Below, in pieces: positions 1 to 13,880 of a stretch of 64,000 nucleotides of DNA. A program made the position numbers and the translations under genes. The notes under the pieces were generated by a model. The model saw nothing but the letters and a program-made list of their open reading frames with translations, did no database searches and was not told the DNA's origin. The stretch's first letter is position 1. Every line of letters begins with the position of its first letter. The DNA comes from Lateolabrax maculatus (taxonomy: Eukaryota > Chordata > Actinopteri > Acropomatiformes > Lateolabracidae). The stretch is from assembly GCA_031216445.1 (NCBI GenBank), contig CM062204.1, positions 14,939,001 to 15,003,000 of the forward strand. Direction: 5' to 3'.

Positions 1-277
1 AAGAAGTAGTTGCATGATTGGAAACCTAGAAAGTGATTAAATCATGTGGCCCTGTCTTTAAGTTGAAATGGTGGAAGTGTCCTGTGTTGTTCCTTGCTTC
101 CTGCATTATCCTCTGTCTTCATCCAATTTTCTCTTCACCCTCTAAATACTATTTACCTCTCTGTGCTCCCTCTGTTGCCTCTCCTTCTTACCTTCCCTGG
201 TTCTTCTCTGCCCTTCCTTCCCTCTCTTCCTCCTCTCTTGTGACAGGGTGCCAGTGATTCATGTAGTGTAGGTACTT

Positions 278-328
<51 letters not shown>

Positions 329-341
329 CCACACACACACA
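278..341. repeat. (CA)n microsatellite, interrupted
   Basis: CA dinucleotide run broken by CG steps and an ACCC. Antisense frames through it give poly-Cys/Val only. Confidence 0.95.
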
Positions 342-2421
342 TGTATTCATGTTGCTGCAGACAAGGACACGAACCAGCAGGAGCGAGGTGATCGCTCCAG
401 GCAGTAGTTTGTTAGCTACACATTACCTTGCCTGCACCCTAGGAGCCATCTTACAGTGACAATATTTACATCCATCTCTGAAAAACTTTTACAGAAAGTC
501 TCTTAAATCAAAAGTTATCCAGTGTTCCAGTGAACTGGTCTAGTCTTTAAGACGATGGGTATCGCATGAAACCAAATCCATTCTTTAAGATAGGCTACAC
601 ACTAGAAGCCTGACTTAAAGCAAGAGAAACACGGTTGCAGGGGTAATGTGTAATATAAGACAGCGGGGAACAAATGATAAAGCACTAGTAAACATATAGT
701 GTAGATCTACAGTAGCTATAGCATCACCACCTGCACTTTTTGCCAACCAAGCATAAAAAAAAAGAAAAAAGAAAACATATATTGTTCCTATATTCTCATA
801 AGAGAATAACTTCTCTGTACGTGTTTTGTCATTTTCTACAGCCATATGTTTAAAAAACTATTTGAAAAAAGGTTTTGGTGCGGAGACAGATTGGATTTTA
901 ATCATTAAATTGGAATCAAAGTGTCTCTCCAGCCTGTTGGAACTGCTGATAGGTTCAAATTTCAAGTGTGTGCCAAACAAGCGAAGCAGTCTTGTTCTAA
1001 GGAAACAATGGTGCAGTTTGTTTCTGGTGCAGAACATGGTGTCACAATGATCTGGACCACAGGGAGCCCCAAGGGGAATGAAGGCGATGGATTGTGGGTA
1101 AGGTGAGGTAAGCATTGCAAACAGAGGGAATACATATAAAGCTCTGTTTGAATAATAATATAATGAAACATTAACACTGTGGCTAATTAATTCTAGTGAA
1201 AGTTGCTCACTCAGCAGTGAATGCCCAATTTTGCATAAATATTTCTCGAGCTGAGCCGACTGACTATTGAATGTACATAAATGCCACAAAAATAATATGA
1301 CTCATAGTGGCTCTCTAAAATACAGATGATGATACTGATGGACCCAGTGGTTAAAATTATGATCATTTAAAGTGTAATTTTTGAACGTGGTGCTGCACAC
1401 CCCACAACTGTTCCTGGAGACCATAACCCACAAACAGAGGACACTGGAAAAAATCTGAAGGAAAATCTTGCACATCAGTGCTTCATTGTGTGTATACTGC
1501 ATATACAACATTCATTTTCAAATCCTGACCTCTGGGCAGACAGTCATACCATTTGATCAATTAACAAATGCAAATGTGCACACCCTTGATTTAAAATGTT
1601 ATGCGCTTGACTCATGTGAAACCGACCAAACTAAATTAATGAAAAAGTTAATTGCATTGTATAGCAAATAGTGTTCTATTAAAGTAACAAAGTCATATAA
1701 CATCCCTATGCACTGAGTTATCAATTTAATGGTCCACTTGTATGATCTAATAAATCCATTTTAACAATCCTGCAGTGAATTCTATCTATGTAAAACTATA
1801 ACGTTCATTTTCTAAAACACTGTCAGATGGATGCTTATTCAACCGAATGGTCATTTTTGAAGCCATTTTTTATGGTTGTTTTGTTGGTGGTATCATCATG
1901 ATATTGAGAGGTTTTTAGAAGGTTTTGTCCACCCCCATATACACACATCAGAGAGACAGAATATGACAGTTGTATTGCATTAGATGGTAAAGGCGGAACT
2001 AATGAACTGGCACCTCACTGCAGTGTCAGGACTATGAAGAAAGCACTGTGCATTTGAGAACTGTCATCCTTGTTTTTAAGAGGTCCTTTATTCCAAGTGC
2101 AATTGGTATTTTACTTCCAATAATGAGCGCCGAAGATCAGATCTTTTTTATCTTCAATTTTTCATGATTTCCTCTGTTCTGTGATCTCTGTGGTGATATT
2201 TTTGTTATGATTTGATGAGCTACACACAGCTTTCAGCTTAAATTCTGCTATATTCTATTATATGAACACTGCTCAGTGTTGCAGCACAAGAAGGGCTCTA
2301 AGTGATGTCATCAATTAGAATGAAATGAATGTGTTTGTACCGATTGTGACCCACAGCTGAGTCAATGGGATCTTCAATTAGGCCTTTAGGCCTTTTATCA
2401 AGTGGGCCTGACACATACAAA
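342..2421. other. Non-coding stretch, nothing recognised
   Basis: AT-rich single-copy-looking DNA. The open frames here (longest 143 codons, minus strand 858-1,289) show no family motif and no splice-supported continuation. Confidence 0.6.
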
Positions 2422-2452
2422 GACACACACACGCACACACACACACACACAC
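2422..2452. repeat. (CA)n microsatellite
   Basis: About 15 CA units with one CG interruption. Confidence 0.95.
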
Positions 2453-4245
2453 ATCGTTACACAGGCAATTCTTTACACACAACAAACATCCTGTACATGC
2501 ACACACAGGCACACTCACTCTTGGTCCATTTAAGCATTCACTATTCATTTCAAGATCAAGTATTCCTAACTAGCATCATGGCAAAGGCCCTTATTACACA
2601 TATCTTCTATTGGATAGCTAAATATATCAATAGATCACATTTACACTGTGAAGAATTTCATGTACGCTCACGTGCACTCACACACACACAATCACACGCT
2701 ACCAATTAATGATATTGATTTTAGGTTTTTCCCAGACATGTGTCATTGGGTATTGGATGCTTGTAAGCATTTTGCTGGACAGGACTGCACTGGTGGTGCT
2801 TGGACTGAGTTCTGATGCTGTTGTAAATTAGCGCTGACTTACATATCCCATCCCCCAAATCAATGCTCATGTCAGTGTGAAGTGCTGGTGCCAAGTCACT
2901 TTAGCAAATGTATGTCTCTGATCTGATTCATTTGTAAACTTGTATTACCAATTTATGGCAGGATCTTTTGATTTTTTTAGTATGGTTCATGCATCTTCAT
3001 TATTGCGCTAGGAAAAATTAGCGATGCAAATCTGTGCCTTTGTCATCAATTAACCAGTTGGCATATTGATTGTTAAGCCATATTCCACTGAGAGTAAAAC
3101 CAATACATTGCTTTTCCTTTTCCTCCATCATTTGGTTTTCCCAAGTTAATAGAATGAATGAATAATCGAAATTACAAAAATTAAAAAAAAAATGGTGCAA
3201 GCAAACAAATACGGAGAACCACAGCAAAAAGAAGAATACAAAAGAAATGATCAATACCAAAGTGTGTTTTATTTATCCCTACTTCCTGTTTTGTTTGTTT
3301 TTTCTTACCAAGGATGTATCAATACGTGACTGTGTGTATCAATACACTAATAAGACATTTGAAGCCTAACTTCATCATTCAACATTTTGAGTAAATGCAC
3401 AATCAGGCCAAAGTCACTTCATTTCACTTTAGCTTTCTCCCTTAAACATGCATACCTCTTACGCCTTAATGGTGTGTAACAGATTATATTCACATTGCTA
3501 TACATGCATCTTAAACACCTTATGCTAGACATGGGCAAACATATTTGAACACAGATGGCATTTCTTTCCCATCCCCCAAAATCCTTGCACAACCATTCAC
3601 TTTCACTATCACACTTGACTGAATTAAAGAGACATGCTGTAGTGATGATGACTTTGAACAGAGATAGTGAGAGAAAAACACTTGAACTGAGTGCGATATA
3701 TCAATTCTCACAACAGCTTAATGTATTAAATGTCTGCAATGTTGTCAAATGTGTTTATTTTCAATGCCTGCACTAAACAAAGCACATCTGTTATTCGAGC
3801 TGAACAATATTGAATCATATTGACATTGAAATTGAAAAGAGTACCAGATACAAATACCAGAATTGCACATGCTTCATCGTGGCATTTTAAATTCATTTTT
3901 ATATTGATTCAAATCTGGTTATAAAAGTGAAATTGAGAGGCCTTCAGTAGATATAAATGTAAATATATATCTAAAGAAAGTACAGCTAATTCATAAGACA
4001 AATGTTTAATGACTCCTTGTCTGTCCTCCTCAATGTACTTAATGTTTATATGACTCGTGCAGACAGAGTCAAGCTGTGCGCAGACTGATGTGAACTGAGT
4101 TGCTTCCTTGATATTCTGACGTCCATACAGCTGTGTGTCCTGTCTTTCTGGGTCATTTCTGTTCCTCTCACCATCCCAGTGGACTTCACAGAGACGAGGC
4201 CCTGCACGATAGACAGTGGCTAAGCCCATGACTTCTTCTGCTTCA

Positions 4246-4246
<1 letters not shown>
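2453..4246. other. Non-coding stretch, nothing recognised
   Basis: AT-rich, with short A and T runs (for example 3,181-3,191). No gene or element recognised. Confidence 0.6.

Positions 4247-4305
<59 letters not shown>
4247..4305. repeat. (CA)29 microsatellite, uninterrupted
   Basis: This is the longest pure CA tract of the window, 59 bases without interruption, so likely polymorphic. Confidence 0.97.
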
Positions 4306-4307
<2 letters not shown>

Positions 4308-6939
4308 AGAGACCAGCTGACACACAGGGATGTTATTCATAAGTTTCTGGGACAATGTCAACCTCAGTAGAGTTATGAACACGGTGCCTATGCGGCTCCC
4401 ATTCCCACCGATGCCGTTTCCTCTCTACTCTCAGCGTCACCTCCTCTCCCCAGGTCCTTTTCTCTCACCTCTTTCTGTGCCATGTCTTCCCCTTACAATA
4501 GACTAACATTTCGAAGAGAAAATACTCAGCTACCATATGCATTTTTTGAGATACCAAATAAAATGGATTACATTCCACTCAGAGGCATGCTCTTCAGCTT
4601 TTCAGAGCTATATAAGGGGTGCTTAGAAATTTCTTGAATTCAGTTTCAAAATAAATATAGGCCTGTTTAGTGATGCTCCTCTTGCTGGTGGCATTGTGCC
4701 CCCTCTTGCCTCCTCCTGCTCATCTTCCTCCTCCCCTGTTCCTCATGGGCATCCCTGGCATGGAGGAGCAGAAGGTGACAGATGTACACTCTACCTGCTG
4801 CTCTCCCCTCTGACCTCCCCTCCTTCTGCACCCCCCACCCCCAAACCCAACCCCCACATCTCTAGATTTCTTGCAAACCAACTCTCTCCCTCTCACTGCA
4901 CCTCCTGCCACTTTCCTCCTGTCTACCTCTCTGCCAAGCCAGCTATTTCTTCTTGCTCCTCCTTCCTTCGCCTCATTTATCCTTCTGCTGTCCTCAATCT
5001 CCCTTTTCGACTGATTTCCTCCGACACGTAATATGAGACATATTGACTCTGTACTTTGGTGCTATACATTTCCTACCACACTAACACCCACACATGCAGG
5101 GAAACCAATAGGTTAACAGATGCACTACTCGTACTTGCCACCTATCCTTCTGTCTCCTTCTTACTTTGCCTTGTTGATTCTCTTTCCTGTACTGTAGCTC
5201 TGATATCTGATTAAAGTACAAATGATGTACATAAGTGTTTATGCACGAAGGACTTTCACATCACACACACACGCAGATGCACACATTCAAACACACTGCT
5301 ACCTCACTCTACATGGGTACAAACTGACAGATGTACAGTACTTTCCCCTTACCTGTCTCTCTGTCTCTCTGTTTCTCTGTTCCTCTCTCTCTTTCTCTCT
5401 CTCTCACTCTCTCAGCTCCCCCCTTAACACAGACACACACTCACACACATTCCCCCCTGTTATGGGGCTCAGCAGGTACAGTGGCATCTGTACGCCCAGC
5501 CTGACTCATGGATATTTCATGTTGTGGAGCGGCACCGGACCACACTGCACAGTTGTAGGTAGGCAGACCAAAGCTGCACAGTTGGAGTCACACCCATGCT
5601 GTGCTGATCCACAGTGTACTGTATATATATTGGGTTTGCCTGTGCGGTAGTTACTAGAACTGAGTCATCTGCTCTGCCCTGCCCTGCAGTATACCACTGC
5701 ACTGTACACCACTAAGCCATGACTATAGCCTTGGGGTGGAAAGCTGGTGTGAGCAGGGAGGAACTTGGTCTTAGAAATGGTTATGCAGCGATAAGACAGA
5801 AATAAAAGTCGAGGGTGGTGGTGTGGTTCGCACTCCACCTACCAAGGTGCTTAAAAAACTGCTGCACATCCAACTCATTTGAATACTGAAAATGTAGCTG
5901 GAGAACTGAGAAAAGATTGATTAAATTCAACTAATTTATGATGTTTCATGGAGAAACTGATCTTACCACACAGCATTTATTAATTTCCAATATATGATAT
6001 GTACATACAAACATGAAGAACCCAAAAAGGAGTGTGGGAAAGAGGGAGAGTTAGGAGAAAAAACAGACCAAGACATTTATATTAAAACACATTCACCTCA
6101 CACCTACCATCACCTTCCCCTCTTCCTTCCCTTGTTTCCTCCATACATGGACAAGACCCCAGGAAAGAGATTGACACGTCTTCTGTCTGCCACTTCACAT
6201 TAAATGGGAACAGACATGGCCAGTCAAATCCAGATAGCCCCAGGGAGAGAGATTGGTGCAGTGTTCGGGAGACTTTTATTAAATATAGCCACACTGCCAT
6301 ATAGCTATCTGACTGCACTTAAAATAGACCCTCCACTCGCTACTGCAGTGCTCTCACTGGAAATGGGATATTATGAAAGCTTGCAGACCACAAAGCACTA
6401 GTGATATTTAAATGCTCGTGTTCTATCATAACCTCGGAGATACTGTATGTAGGCAATTTGGAGCAATATAGAAAATATTACAGTGATTTGATGATGACAA
6501 ATGATGCATATAAAGTGGAGATTGAGGCCAGGAAATGTTGCAAACTGCTGCACTGTGAGAAAGTATATCATGAATGTTAGTGCTAGTAATAAGCCCTCCT
6601 TCATAAAGATTTTGTATGACAGTATTTCCCTTAAACCTGGCGTCATTGCTTTAATTCAGAACTAAAAGGTTATGCATAGCTGTGAGTCAAATTATTAGTG
6701 ATTGAAATTATCAATATCCTCATTTAATATTGATCAGATGCCTGGAGTTGTAGTAGTTGTATTTGAGAGTCTATCTGATTGAGATGAAGGGTTTTTTTTG
6801 TTTTTTTTTTTACAAAATAGTTTGCAGTAAAATATAGGTACACATAATATAACATAATATAATACATAACATACACTCAATACTGTAGATACTTTACTAC
6901 ATTTCTTGTATTCTCATTATACATGCTTCCCCTTTATCT
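4306..6939. other. Non-coding stretch with pyrimidine-rich parts
   Basis: Plus-strand C/T-rich low-complexity DNA at about 4,680-5,030 (its frame is Ser/Pro-rich and not a gene) and 5,340-5,460. Otherwise nothing recognised. Confidence 0.6.
5355..5416. repeat. CT-rich microsatellite
   Basis: Repeats of tctctctgtctctctgttt and (CT)n on the plus strand. Confidence 0.85.
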
Positions 6940-7968
6940 TTGCGAAATATAATATTCTGTATCACTGTTATGCGGATGACACACAACATTATATAATGTT
7001 TTGGCCCTCCTATCGCTGCCACTAGCCTATGCAATGCACTTGCATGCTTGTCTGCAAATTTGCACAACATAGTTAAAGATTTTGGTGTTTTCTTGGATAC
7101 TCCATTGAATTTCAACATACAAGTCAGTTGTGCTGTGAAGGTCGAGTTCTTTTGCTTTTGTCACCTCTCGGCTTGACTATTGTAGTTCCCTGCATATAGG
7201 GGTGACCCATCCTACTATTTCTCAACTCCAAAGGGTTCAAAATGCAGCTGCTAGACTTTTAACGGGAACAAAGAAAAGACAACACATCACTCCTGATCTG
7301 GCTCACTTGCATTGGTTACCAGTGAAATACAAAATTGATTTTAAAATCTTATTATTTGTTTTTAAAGCCCTAAATGGATTAGCTCCACAGTACATTTCGG
7401 ATCCATATTTTGCCCACAGGTCATCCTCGCTTCAGCTCCTGTCAGTCCTCACTCATGCCTCAAAACCTATCCCACCCAGGATCTTTCTTTTGCTGCTCCC
7501 AGGCTCCTGAATAGTCTCCAGTCCCACATTAAGTCCTGTTGACATTGACAATTTTAAATTAAATCAAAAGACCCCCCATTTTTCTCTTTTATTTCAGTCT
7601 GAGGCTGGTTCATGGTATTTGTCAAGTTAAGTCTTACGTTATTTTTTAACGTCCTCTTACTGCGTTTTAATCTGTTAATGGTTTTATTCAATTTCTCTTA
7701 ACTTCCTATTTTATTACTATGATTTTATCATTTTAGTTGTCTTAGGTGTTTTTTCCAATTTAGTTTAGCCTTCTATGTATTATATATATATATATATCAC
7801 TGTATTGTTGTATTATATTATGTATCATTGCCTTTTATGTATTATTCATTTAATCTTGTATACCTGTATTGAGGCAGACGCTCACCCTTCTGCCTCGATT
7901 GGAAAGCACTTTGGTCAACTCCTGTTGTTTTTAAATGTGTTATATAAATAAAAGGGACTTGACTTGAC
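6940..7968 (+). mobile_element. L2-like LINE, 5'-truncated, with 3' tail
   Basis: At 6,962-6,985 the sequence translates as YHCYADDT, the reverse transcriptase YADD active-site region. The frame at 7,202-7,510 gives a typical L2-clade C-terminal segment (ISQLQRVQNAAARLLTGTKK, then LHWLPVKYKIDFKILLFVFK and ALNGLAP). The 3' part ends in AAAGCACTTTGGTCAACTCC, TATATAAATAAA and a GACTTGACTTGAC repeat, a familiar L2-type tail in fish. Frameshifts and stops separate the pieces, so it is a dead fragment. The start is approximate. Confidence 0.82.
7777..7798. repeat. (TA)n tract inside the L2 3' region
   Basis: About ten TA units within the 3' untranslated part of the L2 fragment. Confidence 0.9.
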
Positions 7969-8649
7969 ATTTCAGAGGAAAACATTACACTTTTTACTCC
8001 ACTTACATTAAGCTATAGTTACTAGTTACTTTGAGGATAAAGATTTTACACGCAAACATACCATCAATTGTTACAAATTGAACGACCGAGCAGTATATAA
8101 AGGCGTAGGGCTGACCCCTAAATATCCATGATTGATTGATGATGAAATCTCATTTTGTCGTCAGATCAAATAAAATAAAATTGCGTTTCATTTTTAGCCA
8201 TGCCATTGTAAACATAGCAACGCAGGATAACAGCAGGACAGGCTGTAAACATGAACAAACTCAAAATGACTTCAATACAAAACTGATGGAAATAAAGAGG
8301 GGTGATGGTAACGCAGCTAAACTACTTTTGAACCAGACACTGGCACAACCTCCTCCACTGCTGCACAGTGTGATTGACTCTTGGCCTGACAAACAGCGCT
8401 GTCAGGAGCTACGCAGGGCCGACGCTCCGTGGTCGGTAGGATTTTATAACTGACCTCTGACTAAGACACACACATTTTATTTCTGACTGTGTTGAAATTG
8501 GACATTGTCATATCACAAATTATGATCAAAGGAATGAAAACAAAACGTCTTGTTGGTGCAAACCAGAGACTGGACATCTAGCTAGCGCCAAATCATAACA
8601 AAAGTTATCCCAGGATGCTTTTCACATAGAGTAGGTCTAGACTATACTC
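7969..8649. other. Non-coding stretch, nothing recognised
   Basis: Lies between the L2 tail and the composite dispersed repeat. The 105-codon frame at 8,136 has no recognisable motif. Confidence 0.55.
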
Positions 8650-9215
8650 TTGAAAATATTATTTACAGAGTCCCAACAGTTCCCACCATGAGCAAGTGCT
8701 TGGCGACGGTGGCGAGGAAAACCTCTCTTTTAACAGGTAGAAACCTCGAGCAGAACCAGGCTTTGGGTGGGCGGCCATCTGCATCGACTGAGTTGGGTTG
8801 AAAGGGGTGGAGAGAGGGAGAGCGAGCAGGAGGAGAGACAACAAATCACACTAATAATAATAACAACTGCAGCCGTGAGTGCGGAGCAGGAACATGGGGG
8901 CAGGAGACAGCCGGCTATCACAGATCCAGAATCTACAGCTCCAGAGGCAGAAATACCTGCAGAAAGTGAGAAGGCGAAAAAGCACAGAAAGCACAAGAAC
9001 TACAGGGAAGAAGTGGAGTTAGTAACATGTATTAGTGGGATAAGAATGCATACGGATAGAGAGGGAGAGGAGGAGAGAGAAGCTCAGTGCATCATGGGAA
9101 TTCCCCCAGCAGTCTAAGCCTATAGCAGCATAACTAAGGGATGGTTCAGGGCTCACCTGAGCCCGCCCTAACTATACGCTTTATCAAAAAGGAAAGTTTT
9201 TAGCATACTAACAGA
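8650..9215 (+). repeat. Abundant fish dispersed repeat (composite)
   Basis: Contains several recognisable blocks of one high-copy teleost repeat in order: CTCTTTTAACAGGTAGAAAC (about 8,713), GGCGGCCATCTGCATCGACT (about 8,770), CAGCCGGCTATCACAGATCC (about 8,908) and AGCAGCATAACTAAGGGATG (about 9,124). A related piece of the first block occurs at 42,390. The open frame through it (8,767-9,117) is not a gene by this reading. Confidence 0.6.
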
Positions 9216-12200
9216 TGTGAATATGCGTGCTTGTTTAGTCGAGCCCTTCAACAGTAGGTTAATGAGTATCTATATAATGCATTTGAAATATGCAAAACGT
9301 CCTTGGTGTGAAATTACTGTAATGTCAGGAACAGAATTTTCTTTTCTTTTTTAAGAACACATTCTGATGAAAGAATCGAGACACTGAAAGTATTTCAAAG
9401 CAGTCCAAGAAGGCAGTGCATGATGGCAAGCCTGGCTTGCTAAAGGGGATAAAATATAAAGAATAGCCCTTGCAATGCAATATTCCCAGAAATCTGCCTG
9501 GTATACCATTCTTTTTTTTGTTATCCTAGATCTTGACATACAATATAGAGTTCACAAGTTTATTAGTATCCATATACAGAGACAGCTGACATAAGGAACA
9601 TATGACATCTATTGGCTCCTCAGGCGCCTGAAAAAATAAGCCAAGGGCATGAAATAAGTCAAGCCACTTATCAAAGCACAACAGCACTCACGCTGGTGTC
9701 AAAGAAGCACTACTTCAACCAGAAAAAAGCTAATATTTATACTGAAAGTGGAAAGCTGATATACACAAAAGAATATCCTCTTTATATTCCATGCATAAAT
9801 GTAAAAGACACATAAATCTGCCCTATATGGACTGCATTTTCAATAACACCACTACATTGTGTGTGGGCTGGGAAATGAGTGCCTCATTTCCAAGCTAGGT
9901 GACAGTGACACTCAGATGAGCTCATACACTGAAGGCAGTGATATAGTTCTTCATTACGTGTATATCTATATAGTGCAGTATGTGATGCACAGAAAATCCA
10001 TTTAGAGAGGCACTTTGATACACATGGCCATAGTCAAGCGCCTGTAAGGGTGGGCCATACATCAGCTGAGAGATAGAGTTCCCTTCTCCATCCTAAAGAA
10101 CAGCTGACAAAAGCAAGCTTGATAAAAGTCACAGCTTCACTCGATGGATGGATGACAATAACATCCCTGTGTGTGTAGGTGGGATGGGTGCCATTTGTCA
10201 TAGCTGTGAGTTAATGACAGAGTCATAGGGCAGCAAAAATCTCACACATGTATCACCTATGACCTTTATTAAAAAAAAGTGGATGACACATCAAACATGT
10301 TCAGAAATAAACACACAGACACACAAACACAGTCAGATGTTGAACAATTACTTTCTTGCTTTGTGCTTCAAAAAATTCAACAAGCAAAAAAAATAAAACA
10401 ACAACAAATGCAATTTCTCAAGGTCAGAAAGTCATCACTGTTTTTTGTTGTTGTTTCTTTTTTCATCAAATGAATAATTCTGGAGTTGAGTATTGATCGG
10501 AAACTAGCTCACTAAATATGATGGCATCCATCCTCATTTTCTGGGCATATTATCTGATTCAGAGCTATTGGTGCCATTATGAAACAAGGCTCAGCTGTGT
10601 TAAAAAAAAAAAAAAAAGCTCAAATACAGATTTTAGGAAAAAAGTTGGCTTTCCATCTGTTATTAATGGAGTAGCTCCAGAATGCATCTCAACATTGGCA
10701 TCCGAAATTGTCACCGTGGCTTTGTTGATTCCTATTTTGAGAGACGCTAGGTTTTGCAAATATTGGTTGAACTGTTCAATGTCAAAGGAGAAACATATGT
10801 AAATTGTTGTTAAAGTGGTGCAATTTGTATAACCAACCTGCAGTACTCGAGCACCATAAGTGAGGCATTAAAATACCTGACTTCACACAACTTCAGTAGG
10901 CATGACACTGAAATGGTTTGCAATTTTAATAAATACTTCAGCTAAGGGAAATTTAAAAAAAAGGATACAAGACACACACAATGTACAGCTGTTACCCACA
11001 CAAACACATATGCAGACATACACACACAAACACAGTCACAAGTCAGTTTGGCTCTGATTAATAAAAAACACCCATATGGAGGGAGACATGTCTCATCGGT
11101 TAAAAGAGCTTTCACAAGTGGTGCATGCCAGGGACTACACGCACAAAGACAGGCAAAGACGTGATAATATACTTCAGTACTCTATCACAAACGCACATTC
11201 ATTTATACACACACACAGTGACACTGCAGAGCAATCAGTGATGGTTCAGTCATAGCTCAGTCATGCACTCCTACTTCCTCTGCCAGGCACTGTAGAGATG
11301 GCTTTCAATTACTCTAACACTTGCTCAATTCTTTTTTCTCTCTACTCCTTCTCTCTAAAATACCCATTCACTCTGTCCTTTCCTCTTTGCTTCTGACCTC
11401 TTGTTTCCTACCCTCCTACCAAATCCCCCTTCATCGCCTCATCTCCCTTTCCCCATCTTTAAACTCCCTTCTGCCTAAATCCCTCATTCCCTCTCCGTCA
11501 CCTCAACCTGTCTCTGCCCTTGCCTGCTCTACCAATCCTCTATTCCCTGTCCCTGTCATTGCAGTGCTGTGAATTTGCATTTAAACACTGTGCCTATTCA
11601 CTGGGTTACAATAACACCGCCGCTCCCCTGATCTAGTCTGAGCACAACAGCAAACAACCATCAAAAAAAAAAAAAAAAACACCAAAGAGACGGCACGCAC
11701 TGAGCATGCGTGCACACGCATGCAAACACAAAGTGGGGAAACACGCAGTTTGGCTTTGATCAAATGTGTAAACAGTGATGTAAAAGTGAAAAGAGGGAAG
11801 TGTGTAATGATGACAGACTGGAAATATTGAGGACACATGCATACACTAAGACACATACACATTGAAACGTGGCGTTTTGCTCAGAGTAGTTGGTAAACAG
11901 TGATGTGCATCTGAAAGGGATAGAGTGTCAGCGAGGTGTCAGCACAGCACGGCCGACACGTCAGTCAAAGTAAACAACGGCCCTGAGCAGTGTCAGTGTG
12001 TGTGTTGGGTGTGTGCGAGCGTATAAGCTTGTGTGTGTATGTCCCTGAGCTGTCCCCTTAGGAAGGGATGCCAGTCAGTATCTAAGCAAAGGAGGAGAGC
12101 AAATGAAATATTGATCTCTGATACGACATGAAGTACCGTGTCGCCAGCTCCTCTGTTTGTGCGTGTGTTCATGATCATCTTCAACACACAAATCTGGATA

Positions 12201-12552
12201 ACTAATGTTCATGAGTCATAAATGTAGTCAGTGATAAACAAATGTGACAGGCTGCTGAAGGTCTCATGTCTTGGTCATTGTAACACCTGCAGGGAGACTC
12301 AGGCAAAGTGCCTCATTAGACTATTGTTTGACAGGAAAACAGATGTACATTTGCAAGTTAATACGCCTGGCTTGTTAAGGAATCATAAGAAGGGTCACTC
12401 ACCATTTATTTTGCATTAGATTTGCAAGAGCCTGACTGATACAGGATTTCCGAAGTTGAAACTGATGTTGATGTTTGAAAGTATAACAAATACAAAAACA
12501 ATAAATCTGTCAGCATTAGATTTTTGAACATAAACAAAAATCTAAAAACCCG
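9216..12552. other. Non-coding stretch with simple tracts
   Basis: Contains poly-A runs (10,603-10,617; 11,664-11,681), a pyrimidine-rich tract at 11,320-11,570 and scattered short CA runs. No gene recognised. Confidence 0.6.
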
Positions 12553-12977
12553 TTGAAGGTGCAGTAGGTAAGATTGAGAAGAGAGTGAACCCTGGACAAA
12601 CAAAGGGGGCGACTCCACTGTAAAAAGAAGTCTGATTGCTTAGAAGTGAGAATATGACCCTACTTGACTTATTACATCAGCAAACATTCTTCCAATCAGT
12701 TTATGGTCTAAATCACTAGTTTTAAGTGTTCTTCAGGCCAGCATAATGTTAATTTTGTAAATTACGGTTCTGTTTACAAAATTGCCAAACTTGAGACTTC
12801 AAAACGTCCATTCACAAACCAATGGGTGACGTCACGGAGGCTACGTCCCCTTCTTTTATACAGTCTGTGAGAGTTTTTTAACAGATCTGTCTCATATATT
12901 ACTATCAGGACATGGTGACAGTTTCAGTAAATATGACAAAAAGTAATTTTTATAGAAGTTACGTACTGCACCTTTAA
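12553..12977. mobile_element. MITE-like element with inverted ends (about 425 bp)
   Basis: The left end TTGAAGGTGCAGTAGGTAA and the reverse complement of the right end (TTAAAGGTGCAGTACGTAA) match at 17 of 19 positions. The interior includes GGGTGACGTCACGGAGGCTA and a conserved T/A-rich body, with no coding frame. The sequence belongs to a very abundant short non-autonomous DNA element of teleosts, by my recognition. No clear target duplication is visible. Confidence 0.75.
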
Positions 12978-13197
12978 ATGTGGTTATTATATAAGTAAGA
13001 TATGTACTAATGAGGACAGAAAAATACATCAGTGCTCTTTGGTTTACAAGCAACAAACAAAATAAAATGTAAAGGTGAAACTGTTTCTAAATTAACTTGA
13101 AAAAAATCTTTAAATTTCTGTACTACAATTTATGTTACTTATCAGCTGACATAAATATATTATCTATCGATATGTCCTGGATATGCTGAGAACACTA

Positions 13198-13598
13198 AAG
13201 GGCCGTCCACACCAAGACCTATAACTATAAAGATAACCATACAGTGGCGCGTTTACAGAACTGTGTGTGCCCCAGCTGTGTCGGCAGCTTAGAAAAGTGG
13301 ATATTGAAGAATAAAGTGGATATTTATTACTCGTACTGCAGTACGCTGCTCAGTAAGGACCAAACAAACTTCACAGACCCAAATTTGGCAGTATGTCTGG
13401 GGTAAAATTAATTTTTTTTATGTGTGATTTGCAGCAAAATATTACGGTATATAAGCGTTTAATAAGGTGACGTGAAAGAGACGTCTTGTAAATAAGGATG
13501 GATTTTGATTGGCCGTGTTTCTGTCGTTCATTAAATCGCTCTGAAAGTGATCCAAACCATATCTTCTATCTTTATAGTTATCGCCCTTAAGAGTCTGC
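13198..13598. mobile_element. MITE-like element with inverted ends (about 400 bp)
   Basis: The left end reads GGGCCGTCCACACCAAGACC followed by TATAACTATAAAGATAACC. The right end, reverse complemented, reads AAGGGCGATAACTATAAAGA. The shared ATAACTATAAAGATA core is inverted at the two ends. The GGCCGT(T/C)CACACCAAG start is a familiar fish short DNA element. No coding content. Confidence 0.65.
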
Positions 13599-13614
13599 AG
13601 TCGTGCTAACAGCT

Positions 13615-13880
13615 CTGTGAGGGCAGCTGTACACAGTGGTGCTGCGAGCTGACTGCTACCACTAGCATGTTAACATGCCAACACTGACAATGCAACAATG
13701 CAGATGTTTAGCAAATATAATGTTCACCATGTTCACCATGTCAGCGTACTAACATTTACAAAGTGCAGCTGAGGCTGATGGAAATGTCATTAGTATTGCT
13801 TGTATTTGGTCATAAACCCAAGTGAAAACATTGACTTGATGGTGGCATTCGATGACAATGGATGTTGAGAAGCGAAAACT
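13615..13880 (+). repeat. Fish dispersed repeat (AGCTGAGGCTGATGG type), copy 1
   Basis: Contains ACTAGCATGTTAACATGCCA, AGTGCAGCTGAGGCTGATGG, TGTCATTAGTATTGCT and ATTTGGTCATAAACCCAA. These blocks recur widely in teleost genomes, by recognition. A second, more diverged copy lies at 27,800-27,960. Confidence 0.6.

Noticed and set aside
153..350. Minus-strand open frame rich in Cys/Val
   Set aside because: It is a translated (CA)n microsatellite; the same applies to the frames at 14,469-14,801 and 32,948-33,157.
858..1289. 143-codon minus-strand frame
   Set aside because: Composition and lack of motifs or splice context suggest a chance frame.
5800..5860. T-arm-like GGTTCGCACTCCACC, considered as a tRNA gene
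   Set aside because: No acceptor stem, D-arm or anticodon arm can be placed upstream.
8767..9117. 116-codon open frame
   Set aside because: It overlaps a composite dispersed repeat of fish, is rich in Glu/Arg low-complexity sequence and lacks any family motif.
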